Counted from the stretch's first letter, positions 36,981 through 45,421 are shown. The stretch is DNA of 58,483 nucleotides from an uncultured Bacteroidia bacterium (GCA_902800965.1 CADCGK010000015.1:1-58483), one strand, 5' to 3'. A program made the numbers and translations. Notes: generated by a model from the letters alone, not told the origin.

Positions 36981-37140
36981 CGGTGACGCCTTCAGCGTCA
37001 CCAGTGATGGAGGGGGACGATAGATGTAGACCGCGGAGCGGTCTCCTCTCAATAACTGCAGCGTCCGAAGGACCTGCGGGTGACCACAAGGTATGTGTAG
37101 AGTATGAGATAGTGTGGATGGCACCCTGAAGGGGTGCCCC
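36965..37140. repeat. REP-like composite hairpin element, left copy; rest of the 36851-37275 gap
   Basis: After ACCCACGGTTACTG there are two strong hairpins: GGTGACGC-CTTCA-GCGTCACC (36982-37002) and GACCGC-GGA-GCGGTC (37029-37043). A third is GGCACCC-TGAA-GGGGTGCC (37120-37138). The first two recur in the same order and orientation at 37808-37911. From 37150 to 37242 the gap is AT-rich, without coding sequence. Confidence 0.85.
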
Positions 37141-37218
37141 AGTGGCAATGATTGATGTGTAATTTGTTTGATAACACTTATATTGTTGTTGTTATTTTTA
37201 ATTAATTGTTATTATTAA

Positions 37219-37250
37219 TTTGTTTTGTATAATTAATTAATCTATTTTTG
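37219..37250 (+). promoter_or_regulatory. Bacteroidetes-type promoter of the transposase gene
   Basis: TTTG at 37219-37222 and TATTTTTG at 37243-37250 are separated by 20 nt and lie 25 nt before the ATG. The transposase therefore has a complete host-type promoter inside an AT-rich leader. Confidence 0.65.
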
Positions 37251-37275
37251 TGATGATTATTATAGATATCGCATA

Positions 37276-37719
37276 ATGGCATATACTAAACTTATTTATC
37301 ACATAATCCTGAGAACCTATCAAGGGACATCTCCTATCGTGGAGGCTTATGAGCGGGATCTCTATAGATATATCCTAGGTTTTTGTAAGAACCGACAATG
37401 TGTGCTTTATCGTGTTAACGGAATGCCCGATCATATCCACATGCTTGTTTCTTTACATCCCACTATAGCAGTGGCTTCGTTTGTTCATGATCTCAAAATA
37501 GCCACCCATAATTTCATGAAAGCGAGGAAGGATTGTTTTCCAGATTTTGTTAAATGGGAACGTGGGTATTGTGCACTTACCTATGCTGAGTCGGAAAAAC
37601 AGCGTGTTATCAATTATATCATCAACCAAAAGAAACATCATCGTGTTGTGACAGTACGCGATGAGTTAATAACCCAACTGAGAGATAGTGGGGTGGAGTT
37701 TGATGAGAGTTTTATCTGA
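37276..37719 (+). mobile_element. Y1 (HUH) transposase, IS200/IS605-like, REP-associated
   Basis: The 147-residue protein is a single-domain Y1 transposase that cuts and joins single-stranded DNA at hairpins. The HUH metal site is His53-Ile-His55 in GMPDHIHMLVSL. The nucleophile is Tyr114 in VINYIINQKKHH, followed by the Gln and His residues of the alpha-D helix. The size and the first residues (MAYTKLIYHIILRTYQ) are those of Bacteroidetes IS200-like TnpA. No TnpB is next to it. On both sides lie directly repeated hairpin elements, as around RAYT genes that maintain REP sequences. All catalytic residues are present, so it could be active. Confidence 0.88.
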
Positions 37720-37721
37720 CG

Positions 37722-37930
37722 CTCGTGCCACCGTGGGTGCTCGCTACGCCCGTACTACCGTGGGTGCTCGCTACGCTCGTACTACCGTGGGTGCTCGCTA
37801 CGCTCGTACCCACGGTTACTGAAGGGTGACGCTTTCAGCGTCACCAGTGATGGAGAGGGAGTGAGCGATAGGTGTAGACCGCAGAGCGGTCTCCTCTCAG
37901 TAACTGTGGGTGTGAGCACCCACAGTAGCG
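37722..37930 (+). repeat. 27-bp array and REP-like composite element, right copy
   Basis: Directly after the transposase stop come three to four 27-bp units (core CGTGGGTGCTCGCTACGC). Then ACCCACGGTTACTG (37808-37821), hairpin GGTGACGC-TTTCA-GCGTCACC (37825-37845), hairpin GACCGC-AGA-GCGGTC (37877-37891) and CAGTAACTGTGGGT (37898-37911) follow. The outer two pair as an inverted repeat (13 of 14), giving a long stem with two inner hairpins. The end CTGTGGGTG-TGAG-CACCCACAG is another perfect palindrome. Confidence 0.87.
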
Positions 37931-37942
37931 CCAAAGTAATGA

Positions 37943-38560
37943 TCATATTATCTCAGCCATCCCGCTCACCGTATAGCTCCTGCCATTATCCAGACATTCG
38001 CACTGATACCTTGTCCGGCGCTTTGGGCCTTTCTTGAACGTCATGCCGTTGGCGAGCTTGAAGACAGAGCCTTCAGGAAGGTCGTCCACGGTGAGAGGCT
38101 TTTCGCCTGATGGGTTGCTGTCGTAGCGTTTCATTACCTTGGCCAGATTGGCGTCGGCGGTAGAGCTGGCTTTGATGTGGTGCAGGTGTTGATGTAATGC
38201 CGCAAGGATGTCCTCGGGAAAGATCTCGGGCTTTAGATAGGGCTGTAGCAACTGGGTAAAAGTCAGTTTCCAGAGGTCGCCGTGAGGTTCGACGTATTTC
38301 TTGGGAGCCAGCATGTAAACGGCGTAGTGGGCGAACTCATGCACGAAGGTAACAAGCATCTGATAGGGGTTGAGGTTGCCGTTCAGCGTGATGCAGCAGA
38401 TGCCGTCATCATCTCTTGGAGGACGAAAATCACCCAGTTTGGAGTTCCTTGGCTTCTTGAACTTTAGCTGGAAACGCGAGTTCTCATACGCCTCCGCCAC
38501 CAAGGGAACTGCCGCGGCAGGGAAGTAACGTCGCAAGATCTGAAGTTCTTTGTCATTCAT
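37943..38560 (-). CDS. SprT-like zinc metalloprotease-family protein
   Basis: The 205-residue protein carries the SprT-like signature: HEFAH (His74, Glu75, His78) in MLVTFVHEFAHYAVYML and a third ligand His93 in EPHGDLWKLTF. The C-terminal part is basic (GPKRRTRYQCECLDNGRSYT) with a Cys pair, possibly a remnant zinc ribbon. Eukaryotic relatives (SPRTN) cut DNA-protein crosslinks; bacterial roles are little known. Its -7 box ends 4 nt before the ATG, suggesting a leaderless mRNA. It is divergent from the CobW gene. Confidence 0.86.
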   Translation of the reverse strand: MNDKELQILRRYFPAAAVPLVAEAYENSRFQLKFKKPRNSKLGDFRPPRDDDGICCITLNGNLNPYQMLVTFVHEFAHYAVYMLAPKKYVEPHGDLWKLTFTQLLQPYLKPEIFPEDILAALHQHLHHIKASSTADANLAKVMKRYDSNPSGEKPLTVDDLPEGSVFKLANGMTFKKGPKRRTRYQCECLDNGRSYTVSGMAEII

Positions 38561-38564
38561 GCCA

Positions 38565-38572
38565 CAAAATTA
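38565..38572 (-). promoter_or_regulatory. Bacteroidetes -7 box (TAATTTTG) of the SprT-like gene
   Basis: The minus strand reads TAATTTTG, then TGGC, then ATG. The 4-nt gap is the same as at the symporter gene (1249). No exact -33 TTTG was found. Confidence 0.5.
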
Positions 38573-38576
38573 AAAT

Positions 38577-38611
38577 AATTCTTACTTCTTACTTCTGTCT
38601 CCTGTCTTCTA
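38577..38611. repeat. Purine/pyrimidine-rich short repeat (AGAAGACAG/AAGTAAG type)
   Basis: On the minus strand this reads AGAAGACAGGAGACAGAAG followed by TAAGAAGTAAG. It resembles 50466-50498 (AGAAGACAGAAGGCAGAAG, then ACAGAAGTAAGAAG) and part of 32755-32795. It is a degenerate intergenic repeat. Confidence 0.5.
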
Positions 38612-38620
38612 AAAAAATCT

Positions 38621-38628
38621 TATTTTTG
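38621..38628 (+). promoter_or_regulatory. Bacteroidetes -7 box (TATTTTTG) of the CobW-family gene
   Basis: TATTTTTG lies 25 nt before the ATG at 38654. No exact -33 TTTG is seen. I saw no Zur-like operator. Confidence 0.55.
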
Positions 38629-38653
38629 CGCTCCAATTTAAAAAGCGAAAACA

Positions 38654-39862
38654 ATGGCAGTACCTCAAATACCCACCCTGCTGCTCACGGGATACCTCGG
38701 CAGTGGCAAGACCACCTTGGTCAATAAGATTCTCAACAATCGCAAAGGCATTAAGTTTGCCGTCATCGTCAACGACCTCGGCGAGGTCAACATCGATGCC
38801 GACCTCATCGAAAAAGGTGGTGTCGTCGGTCAAGGCGACGACAGTCTGATGGCCCTCCAAAATGGCTGCATCTGTTGCACGTTGAAGATGGACCTGGTGA
38901 AGCAGTTGAGTGAGCTTACCTCTATGCGGAAGTTCGACTACATCGTCATCGAGGCCAGTGGCATCTGCGAGCCGGAGCCTATAGCCCAGACGTTGTGCAC
39001 TTATCCGCGTATGGGTTATGAGTTCTACAAAGATGGCCTGGCCCGTCTTGACTGCATCGTCACGGTGGTGGATGCTTTGCGTCTGCAAGACGAGTTCGCT
39101 TGTGGCGACAACCTCGTCGGGAAGACCCTCAAGGAAGACGACTTGGAGAGCCTTGTTATCCAGCAGATTGAGTTCTGCAACATCATCCTTTTGAACAAAG
39201 CCTCCGAGGTCTCTGACAGCGAACGTGGCCGTATCAAGCAGATCATCCGTGCTTTGCAGCCCAAGGCCGAGATCATCGAGTGCGACTACTGCGATATCGA
39301 CTTCGACAAGATTTTAAACACTCATTTGTTCGACTTTGACGAGGTGGCTACTTCGGCCACATGGATCCAAAAGGTGGAAGGTCACGACGAGGACCACGAC
39401 GAGGATCACGATGATGACGATGATGACCATGATCACGAAGAACATCATCACCACCATCATCATGACCATGATCATGAAGAAGGTGAAGCCGAGGAATATG
39501 GCATCGGTACTTTCGTTTATTTCCGCCGTCAGCCTTTCAACTTGGCCCGTTTCGATGAGTTTGTTGCCCGCAAGATGCCTCGCAATGTGATTCGTGCCAA
39601 AGGAATCTGTTGGTTCAAGAACGAAGACGAGGTCTGTTATATCTTTGAGCAGGCTGGCAAACAGGTGCAGTTGCGCAATGCCGGTGCTTGGTTTGCCACC
39701 ATGCCTGAGCGAGACCTTCGCGAGATGATGGCTCAGGACGAAGGCCTGCGTCGCGACTGGGATGAGAAATACGGCGACCGTATGCAGAAACTGGTCTTTA
39801 TTGGCCAGAAGATGGATGAAAAAGCTCTGACCGAGGCGTTGGATGAGTGTCTGACGGTGTAG
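38654..39862 (+). CDS. CobW/P47K-family GTPase, putative zinc metallochaperone
   Basis: The 402-residue G3E GTPase has a P-loop GYLGSGKT (13-20), the metal-binding GCICC (71-75), switch segment VIEASGICEPEPIAQ and base-specificity NKAS. The C-terminal CobW_C domain (about 285-385) is present. Residues about 243-283 form a run of His, Asp and Glu, a likely flexible metal-binding linker between the domains. COG0523 proteins hand zinc or other metals to client enzymes. The client is not clear here, as neighbours are unrelated. The gene is followed by 87 bp with no terminator I could recognise. Confidence 0.9.
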   Translation: MAVPQIPTLLLTGYLGSGKTTLVNKILNNRKGIKFAVIVNDLGEVNIDADLIEKGGVVGQGDDSLMALQNGCICCTLKMDLVKQLSELTSMRKFDYIVIEASGICEPEPIAQTLCTYPRMGYEFYKDGLARLDCIVTVVDALRLQDEFACGDNLVGKTLKEDDLESLVIQQIEFCNIILLNKASEVSDSERGRIKQIIRALQPKAEIIECDYCDIDFDKILNTHLFDFDEVATSATWIQKVEGHDEDHDEDHDDDDDDHDHEEHHHHHHHDHDHEEGEAEEYGIGTFVYFRRQPFNLARFDEFVARKMPRNVIRAKGICWFKNEDEVCYIFEQAGKQVQLRNAGAWFATMPERDLREMMAQDEGLRRDWDEKYGDRMQKLVFIGQKMDEKALTEALDECLTV

Positions 39863-39921
39863 CATAACACCAAATGTCCCCCCCCAAGTGACGGGCAATC
39901 GGGTTTTATAAGGCTTGCTGT

Positions 39922-39952
39922 TTTGAAATCTCAATAAATTTCATTAGCTTTG
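39922..39952 (+). promoter_or_regulatory. Bacteroidetes-type promoter of the HTH membrane protein gene
   Basis: TTTG at 39922-39925 and TAGCTTTG at 39945-39952 are 19 nt apart. The ATG at 39950 lies inside the -7 box, so translation must start further down, at 39980. Confidence 0.7.
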
Positions 39953-39979
39953 CTTCATAAACCCAAACCTGTTGCCTGC

Positions 39980-40600
39980 ATGATGGATCTTCCGATAGAA
40001 TTACTCGATGCTTTGTATGTTTTCATCCAGCGTATTGCGTTTTCAGATGTTTCATGTGAGGTGTTGATATATGTGTTGGTCGCAGTCCTGATCGTGTTAG
40101 TTGTAATTGCGGTAATATGTGTTGGGCTGCTTTTGAAAAGAAAGAAATGCCACAAGGAATTGCTGGAGGATTTGGGTTCGCGAAACAGAGAAATTACAGC
40201 CAAGACACTTAATCAGTTGCGGAATAACGAAGTCTTGGACAGTGTGATATTGAAACTCAGGCGTTTAGAAAACAATCCTGATAACGCCAATGTAAATATT
40301 TCAGCTGTTATTCATGCCCTGCAGGGCTTGGTTGACGATGAGTCGAAAAAGGCTTTTGACTATTATTTTTCGATGGTCCGTCCTGGTTTTTACGACAGAC
40401 TCCAAAAGGATTATCCTAGCCTTTCTTTAAATGAGCTTCGTCTTTGTGCCTTTATCAAGTGCCTGCTCTGTAACAAAGAGATCGCAGTTGTTACTGGCAT
40501 TTCAGTTGATAGCGTGAAGACAGCCAGAAAACGCTTGCGCCGGGTTTTTGGATTAACAGGTAAAAACATCTCTCTACTGGAATTCCTTTCCAGATATTGA
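39980..40600 (+). CDS. Small membrane-anchored LuxR-type HTH protein
   Basis: The 206-residue protein has one membrane helix (about residues 28-52, VLIYVLVAVLIVLVVIAVIC), a charged coiled-coil linker (about 55-100) and a C-terminal LuxR/sigma-4-like HTH (YPSLSLNELRLCAFIKCL, then NKEIAVVTGISVDSVKTARK). It resembles the C-terminal half of Bacteroidetes regulators that carry an extracytoplasmic or TPR sensor before the membrane helix. Here only about 27 residues precede the helix. It may read a membrane partner or be a trimmed sensor. It is 158 bp upstream of two tandem T9SS genes, which are candidate targets. Confidence 0.72.
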   Translation: MMDLPIELLDALYVFIQRIAFSDVSCEVLIYVLVAVLIVLVVIAVICVGLLLKRKKCHKELLEDLGSRNREITAKTLNQLRNNEVLDSVILKLRRLENNPDNANVNISAVIHALQGLVDDESKKAFDYYFSMVRPGFYDRLQKDYPSLSLNELRLCAFIKCLLCNKEIAVVTGISVDSVKTARKRLRRVFGLTGKNISLLEFLSRY

Positions 40601-40678
40601 TGACTTTCGGATAGGTTTTCCATAATTGTCCCCCTATTTGCATCGAAGAGTCCAACTCTTGTACCCTCTCAAAGTGTT

Positions 40679-40707
40679 TTTGTTTGTTTTTGTTGCATTT
40701 AACTTTG
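40679..40707 (+). promoter_or_regulatory. Bacteroidetes-type promoter of the tandem T9SS genes
   Basis: TTTG at 40679-40682 and TAACTTTG at 40700-40707 are 17 nt apart, slightly short of the usual 19-21. The leader to the ATG at 40759 is about 45 nt. Upstream, AAGAGT-CCA-ACTCTT (40645-40659) could form a small hairpin. Confidence 0.5.
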
Positions 40708-40758
40708 TATGCGGATTATTGTCAGTCCGATTTATGTTAAACTAAAAACAATAAAACC

Positions 40759-43002
40759 ATGAAAAAACTATTTATTTCAATTACAGTGGCGGTCTTGTTC
40801 ATTTCAGGAGCCGCCCAACTCCATGCGCAGGACCAGTGCGTGTTGCAAAACGACAAGGGGGCGACGGGAGTCATTACTTATTCTGATAATATGAAAGTCG
40901 CCCACCAATGTAAAGACCAATCAATCAAGCTAGTGCCACAACGCACGGTGAAGCCACAGGTAAGGGATTCAGCTGATACATATTCGTTAAATATTTATTT
41001 GCCTGATGATTATGAACCTGGTAGATGGTTCGAGATACTTGTCAGTGATGGGGACGATATCATTGCGTGGTTCTTTGATGATGATAAAGGAAATATTACC
41101 GCTAAACTAGACCCTTTCACACTTGATCTTGCAGAAGGAGTCTATCATGTGATAGCGAATGGTTATAATGAGTTCCAGGGATATTGGCATGAGTGTTTTT
41201 GGACTCTAGAAGACATCGAACTCACTGAAGACAGAGATGTTTTTATAGATTTTAATGATTGCGTTTATGATTTAAGTATGCAATTTGAGGATGAAAATGG
41301 AAATCTATTGAACGATTTGGAGTATTATGATGTTATATATGAAATTCTGTTTACATGGAAACATCCCAAGATGGGATTGTTCATTATGTATCAATTCAGT
41401 GATATTCTTTCGGACGAAGAAATAGATGTTCGTTTCAATGGTTTTAATGAGGATAGTTTTCTTACACTGAACATCTATGCTGAGCCAGGCGATCAAAAGT
41501 CTTATGTTATTGCTAACTCTTTGGTTGGCATGCATGAAAGCACTGTGCTTTTTGTCGCTGCTGAGGATATGAAAGTAACCCAGCAAGTGTTTGCGGTTAC
41601 AAACGATTCTGATACCTGCTATTATCATACTAATTTTAAAACGATCATGGATGAATTTGGTGGTTATTTTTCTTGGATAATATTTAATGATGCATTAGTA
41701 TGCAATCCCGAAATACCTTTTGTTATAGTTACCAATGCTAAAGTCGAAAACCCGACTGACTTTTCAACAGGTTGTAAATCTTTTCTGATGCCTACGATTC
41801 GTGAAGGAGGATATCAATCCAACCACTTTCATTTTCCTAATGTTATATCATCGTTTTACTTCAATGGCAGTGGTGAAGTGGTTAGGGAGGCGAAGCCGTT
41901 CTTTTTTAATGATTTCACCTCACCACCAAGCTACCCGATTATGTTCCCAAAAACACCGGCCATGATGGTTGCTCCAGCTGATAAGGTAGTCTATTTAGGG
42001 GAAAGAACGCCTTTGGCCCTTTATTATCCCCTGGCGGTCAATGCCAATAACACACTGTTGAATCAGACTTTTCTCCAAGGCGGTTTCTATTTCAGCGGTG
42101 AGAACAGTTGCGAGCGTCAGTGTGACTATGATTCATTTATCCATGTTTTCATAGACGGAGAAGAATTCTTCAATGATAGTATATGTGACTTTAATTTTCA
42201 TGGTTCTTTTGATCTTGATCCAACACTGGTTATGGTGGAAACCAATAACAAGCATTTGATAGTCGATGGTGTTCCCAAGGTGAACCTGACTAGAGTAGAG
42301 TTCGACCTCAACCGAGATGATGCCATGCCACCGACGATGACTTTCCTGAGGGTACTTGACGGCGATGGCGACGAATCGATCTGTCTCGATAACCTGTCGC
42401 AATCGACCTTGGCGTTTGGTTGTGGCGACTATACCTACTATTATGTAGAAGATGAATGGGGCGGTTACTACGACCATCTGGAATACAATGCTAAGCCCGA
42501 GGTGGAGGTTCTCTATTGCATTGAAGGAGAAGATTGGCAGCCGCTTGTGATTGCTGAGGACGAATCCATGTTCCATATCAACTATGGCAACGTGTTCGTT
42601 GCCGACTTGTCGCAGCTTGAGAGCCGTGCTCTTAACAAATGGGTGTCGTTGAAGTTCATGTTGGAAGACGAAGCAGGCAACACTCAAGAGCAGACACTTG
42701 AGAACGTATTTTATTCAGGACATACCATCTCGGTCGATGAATATGCGGCTGAACGTCTTGAACATGAAGTAATCCCCAATCCCTTCACGGAGGAGGTGCG
42801 CATCAAGTCAGCACATCCCTTGGATGGAGTGTCCCGTGTCCAGCTCTACGATGTGCTTGGTCGGAGGGTGTATGACGCCACGGAGAAAGGCCGGGCCGTC
42901 AACGAGTTCATCATCGATGGCAGCGCTTTGAAGCCTGGCATCTATTTCTATGACATCAACACCGAAAAAGGGGTGATGCGAGGGAAAATCGTCAAACAAT
43001 AA
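40759..43002 (+). CDS. T9SS-sorted secreted protein, tandem paralogue A
   Basis: The 747-residue product has a signal peptide (MKKLFISITVAVLFISGAAQ, cleaved near LHAQ). A large unrecognised beta-rich body follows, then a type A sorting domain (VIPNPFTEEVRIKSAHPLDG, LKPGIYFYDINTEKG, RGKIVKQ). It is paralogous to the next gene over its full length. The ends are conserved at DNA level, while the body from about 40950 to 42000 is AT-rich and more diverged (19 G/C of 60 at 40981-41040 against 38 of 60 at 42841-42900). No enzymatic motif is seen. It is the first gene of a two-gene transcript. Confidence 0.82.
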   Translation: MKKLFISITVAVLFISGAAQLHAQDQCVLQNDKGATGVITYSDNMKVAHQCKDQSIKLVPQRTVKPQVRDSADTYSLNIYLPDDYEPGRWFEILVSDGDDIIAWFFDDDKGNITAKLDPFTLDLAEGVYHVIANGYNEFQGYWHECFWTLEDIELTEDRDVFIDFNDCVYDLSMQFEDENGNLLNDLEYYDVIYEILFTWKHPKMGLFIMYQFSDILSDEEIDVRFNGFNEDSFLTLNIYAEPGDQKSYVIANSLVGMHESTVLFVAAEDMKVTQQVFAVTNDSDTCYYHTNFKTIMDEFGGYFSWIIFNDALVCNPEIPFVIVTNAKVENPTDFSTGCKSFLMPTIREGGYQSNHFHFPNVISSFYFNGSGEVVREAKPFFFNDFTSPPSYPIMFPKTPAMMVAPADKVVYLGERTPLALYYPLAVNANNTLLNQTFLQGGFYFSGENSCERQCDYDSFIHVFIDGEEFFNDSICDFNFHGSFDLDPTLVMVETNNKHLIVDGVPKVNLTRVEFDLNRDDAMPPTMTFLRVLDGDGDESICLDNLSQSTLAFGCGDYTYYYVEDEWGGYYDHLEYNAKPEVEVLYCIEGEDWQPLVIAEDESMFHINYGNVFVADLSQLESRALNKWVSLKFMLEDEAGNTQEQTLENVFYSGHTISVDEYAAERLEHEVIPNPFTEEVRIKSAHPLDGVSRVQLYDVLGRRVYDATEKGRAVNEFIIDGSALKPGIYFYDINTEKGVMRGKIVKQ

Positions 43003-43015
43003 AAACAACAAGGTT

Positions 43016-45250
43016 ATGAAAAGATTAATTACATTCATTTCAATGGCGGCCTTGCTCATTGCAGGAGCCGCACAACTCCACGCACAGAATCGGTTTGTGT
43101 TGAAGAACGACAAGGGAGTGGAAAAGACAGTCACATGTCCCAATAATATGAGTGTCGTACAACTCAACGATGGTGCAGCCATGTTGATAGCTAATAAGCA
43201 AGTCAAGTCGCAGATGAGATCATCTTCGCCGACTCATACGTTAAGTATCTATCCACCAGAGGACTGTGAGTGGCATAACATTTATGTAAGCGATGGGGAG
43301 GAAATCCTCGGCTATTTGTATGACTATATGGGTGATTTTTTGTCTGTTGAACTTGAAGAAGGGGTTTATCATGTGATGTCATATGGAGATTTGGATGAAG
43401 GAGGCAGCGATCCCTTGTCCTGCATTTGGACTTTGGATAATATTGAACTTACAAATGATACTGAAATTGTCATTGACTACCATGATTGCACCCATGCGGT
43501 GAATTTGTATGCTGAGGATGAAAACGGAAATCCTTTAAGCGATGTGAATTGTATATTTGTTTACTATAATGTTACATTTATTTGGCATGATATTGCATGG
43601 GCTATGTGCGAAGCTGTCACTAGCACTTTTGTTGATCAAGTACCTTTTGTTCGTTTCAATGATTTTGATGGCGATAATTCTTTGTTTATCAATGTTTTAT
43701 TTGATACTGGAGAACAAACGACCTACTTTATTGCTTGTCCCGACATCAAGATGATGAATGAGTCCCTCTTTATTGCTTACTCTGCTGATGATATGTATGT
43801 AACTAAAGAAATGTTTCATGTTAGGGAAGATACAGAACCGTATTATTATCATACAGATATCCGGCGGGTTTTGAATGATTCTGGTTTGTACCTTATGTTG
43901 GAAGATTTTAGACCCGATATGCTCTTTGATCCTTCTAAGCCATATACGGTTGTGAGTAATGCCATTTACAGTGATATGGGTGGTTTTGGACCGAATGATG
44001 TTCAAACTTTCATACTGCCAACTGTATATGAATGGTATGATTTTTATGGTGATGATTGGCCTGAATATGTCGATAGAATAGGCACTTCCTTGTATTTTGA
44101 TGGGCATGGGGGTGTTGTCAGGGAGGCAATGCCTTATTTTAGGGAAGGCTATCGTTTGTCAAGTTGGCCAAATTGTTTTTCGGAGACTCCGGCAAGAATA
44201 ATCGCCCCCGCTGATAAAACGGCATACTTTGGGCAAAGGACTGCGTTAGCATCGTACTTTCCAGTGGCTTATAACGAAAATAATACTCCATTGCACAATT
44301 CGTTCTTTTCTGGTGGCTTCTTTTTCAGTGGTGAAAATAGCAGCGAAAGGACATGTGATTACGATGCTCTCATAAGAGTTTGTGTTGACGGTCAAGAGAT
44401 GTATTATGACAGCGTTTTCAGATTCAATTATTATTATGAGTTTGGATATGGTTCGTTTCAAATTACACCTGCACCTGTTGTGGTTGAAGTAATGAACGAT
44501 CATCTTCAAGTCAACGGGGTTCCCAAGGTGAACCAGACCAGGGTCGAGTTCGACCTCAATCGCAATGACGCCATGCCGCCGACGATGACATTCCTGCGGG
44601 TACTTGACGGCGATGGCGATGAAACGGTCTGCCTCGATGACCTTTCGCAATCGACCGTGGTGTTTGGCGCTGCCGATTTTTCCTATCTTTTTGTGAATGA
44701 TGAAGAGGGAGGTTACTACGACCATCTGGAATACAACGCCAAGCCCGAGGTGGAGGTGCTTTATTGTTCTGAAGGAGGAGATTGGCAACCACTCGTGATT
44801 GCTGAGGATGTGAGTCTATTTCATATCAACTATGGCAACGTGTTTGTCGCCGACTTGTCGCAATTGGAGGGTCGTGCTCTTAACAAGTGGGTGTCGTTGA
44901 AATTCATGCTGGAAGACGCAGCGGGCAACACCCAGGAGCAGACCCTCGAGAACGTGTTTTATTCAGGACATACCATCTCGGTCGATGAATATGCGGCTGA
45001 ACGTCTTGAACATGAAGTGATTCCCAATCCTTTTACGGAGGAGGTGCGCATCAAGTCGGCACAGTCACTGGACGGTGCGGCCCGTGTCCAGCTCTACGAT
45101 GTGCTGGGTCGTCGGGTGTATGACGCCACGGAGAACGGCCATGCCGTCAACGAGTTCATCATCGATGGCAGCGCCTTGAAACCAGGCATCTATTTCTATA
45201 GCATCAACACCGAAAACGGCCTGATGCAAGGAAGGATTGTGAAGGAGTAG
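43016..45250 (+). CDS. T9SS-sorted secreted protein, tandem paralogue B
   Basis: The 744-residue product shares the layout of paralogue A: a signal peptide ending LHAQN, a long beta-rich body and a sorting domain (VIPNPFTEEVRIKSAQSLDG, LKPGIYFYSINTENG). It begins 13 nt after paralogue A stops. The last 740 bp are nearly the same as in A, including a 62-bp block without differences (42709-42770 and 44957-45018). The central region is diverged and AT-rich. Recent gene conversion of the 3' part, or replacement of the middle, would explain this. Function is unknown; both proteins should reach the cell surface. Confidence 0.82.
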   Translation: MKRLITFISMAALLIAGAAQLHAQNRFVLKNDKGVEKTVTCPNNMSVVQLNDGAAMLIANKQVKSQMRSSSPTHTLSIYPPEDCEWHNIYVSDGEEILGYLYDYMGDFLSVELEEGVYHVMSYGDLDEGGSDPLSCIWTLDNIELTNDTEIVIDYHDCTHAVNLYAEDENGNPLSDVNCIFVYYNVTFIWHDIAWAMCEAVTSTFVDQVPFVRFNDFDGDNSLFINVLFDTGEQTTYFIACPDIKMMNESLFIAYSADDMYVTKEMFHVREDTEPYYYHTDIRRVLNDSGLYLMLEDFRPDMLFDPSKPYTVVSNAIYSDMGGFGPNDVQTFILPTVYEWYDFYGDDWPEYVDRIGTSLYFDGHGGVVREAMPYFREGYRLSSWPNCFSETPARIIAPADKTAYFGQRTALASYFPVAYNENNTPLHNSFFSGGFFFSGENSSERTCDYDALIRVCVDGQEMYYDSVFRFNYYYEFGYGSFQITPAPVVVEVMNDHLQVNGVPKVNQTRVEFDLNRNDAMPPTMTFLRVLDGDGDETVCLDDLSQSTVVFGAADFSYLFVNDEEGGYYDHLEYNAKPEVEVLYCSEGGDWQPLVIAEDVSLFHINYGNVFVADLSQLEGRALNKWVSLKFMLEDAAGNTQEQTLENVFYSGHTISVDEYAAERLEHEVIPNPFTEEVRIKSAQSLDGAARVQLYDVLGRRVYDATENGHAVNEFIIDGSALKPGIYFYSINTENGLMQGRIVKE

Positions 45251-45313
45251 GTTTATAGCTGATTTTGCTGTTTTGCAGATAACGGCCAGCCAGTATGGTT
45301 GGCTGTTATTGTT

Positions 45314-45352
45314 TGTAAAGTTTCTTTACACCTACTGTAAAGTTTTTTTACA
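45314..45352. promoter_or_regulatory. Paired palindromic operator (putative enhancer) of the TolC operon
   Basis: TGTAAAGTTTCTTTACA (45314-45330) and TGTAAAGTTTTTTTACA (45336-45352) are two copies of TGTAAAG-N3-CTTTACA (one mismatch in the second). Their centres are 22 bp apart, two helical turns. The middle of the pair is 74 bp before the -24 GG of the sigma-54-like element. The same pair occurs before the GIN gene at 56009. Confidence 0.75.
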
Positions 45353-45405
45353 ATTGATCGAAATCGTTAATTCTTAAATTGTTGGAATTTAGGTAGTTGT
45401 GTTTC

Positions 45406-45421
45406 TGGCACAACAAATGCT
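45406..45421 (+). promoter_or_regulatory. Putative sigma-54 promoter of the TolC operon
   Basis: TGGCACAACAAATGCT fits TGGCAC-N5-TTGCW with one mismatch, and GG (45407) and GC (45419) have the required 12-nt offset. No TAnnTTTG box is present near here. The start would be near 45432, giving a leader of about 20 nt. Confidence 0.65.

Noticed and set aside
36792..36986. A 64-residue repetitive ORF (VLAMLVSPW repeats)
   Set aside because: It is only the 27-bp repeat array read in one frame. Since 27 is a multiple of 3 the frame stays open without selection.
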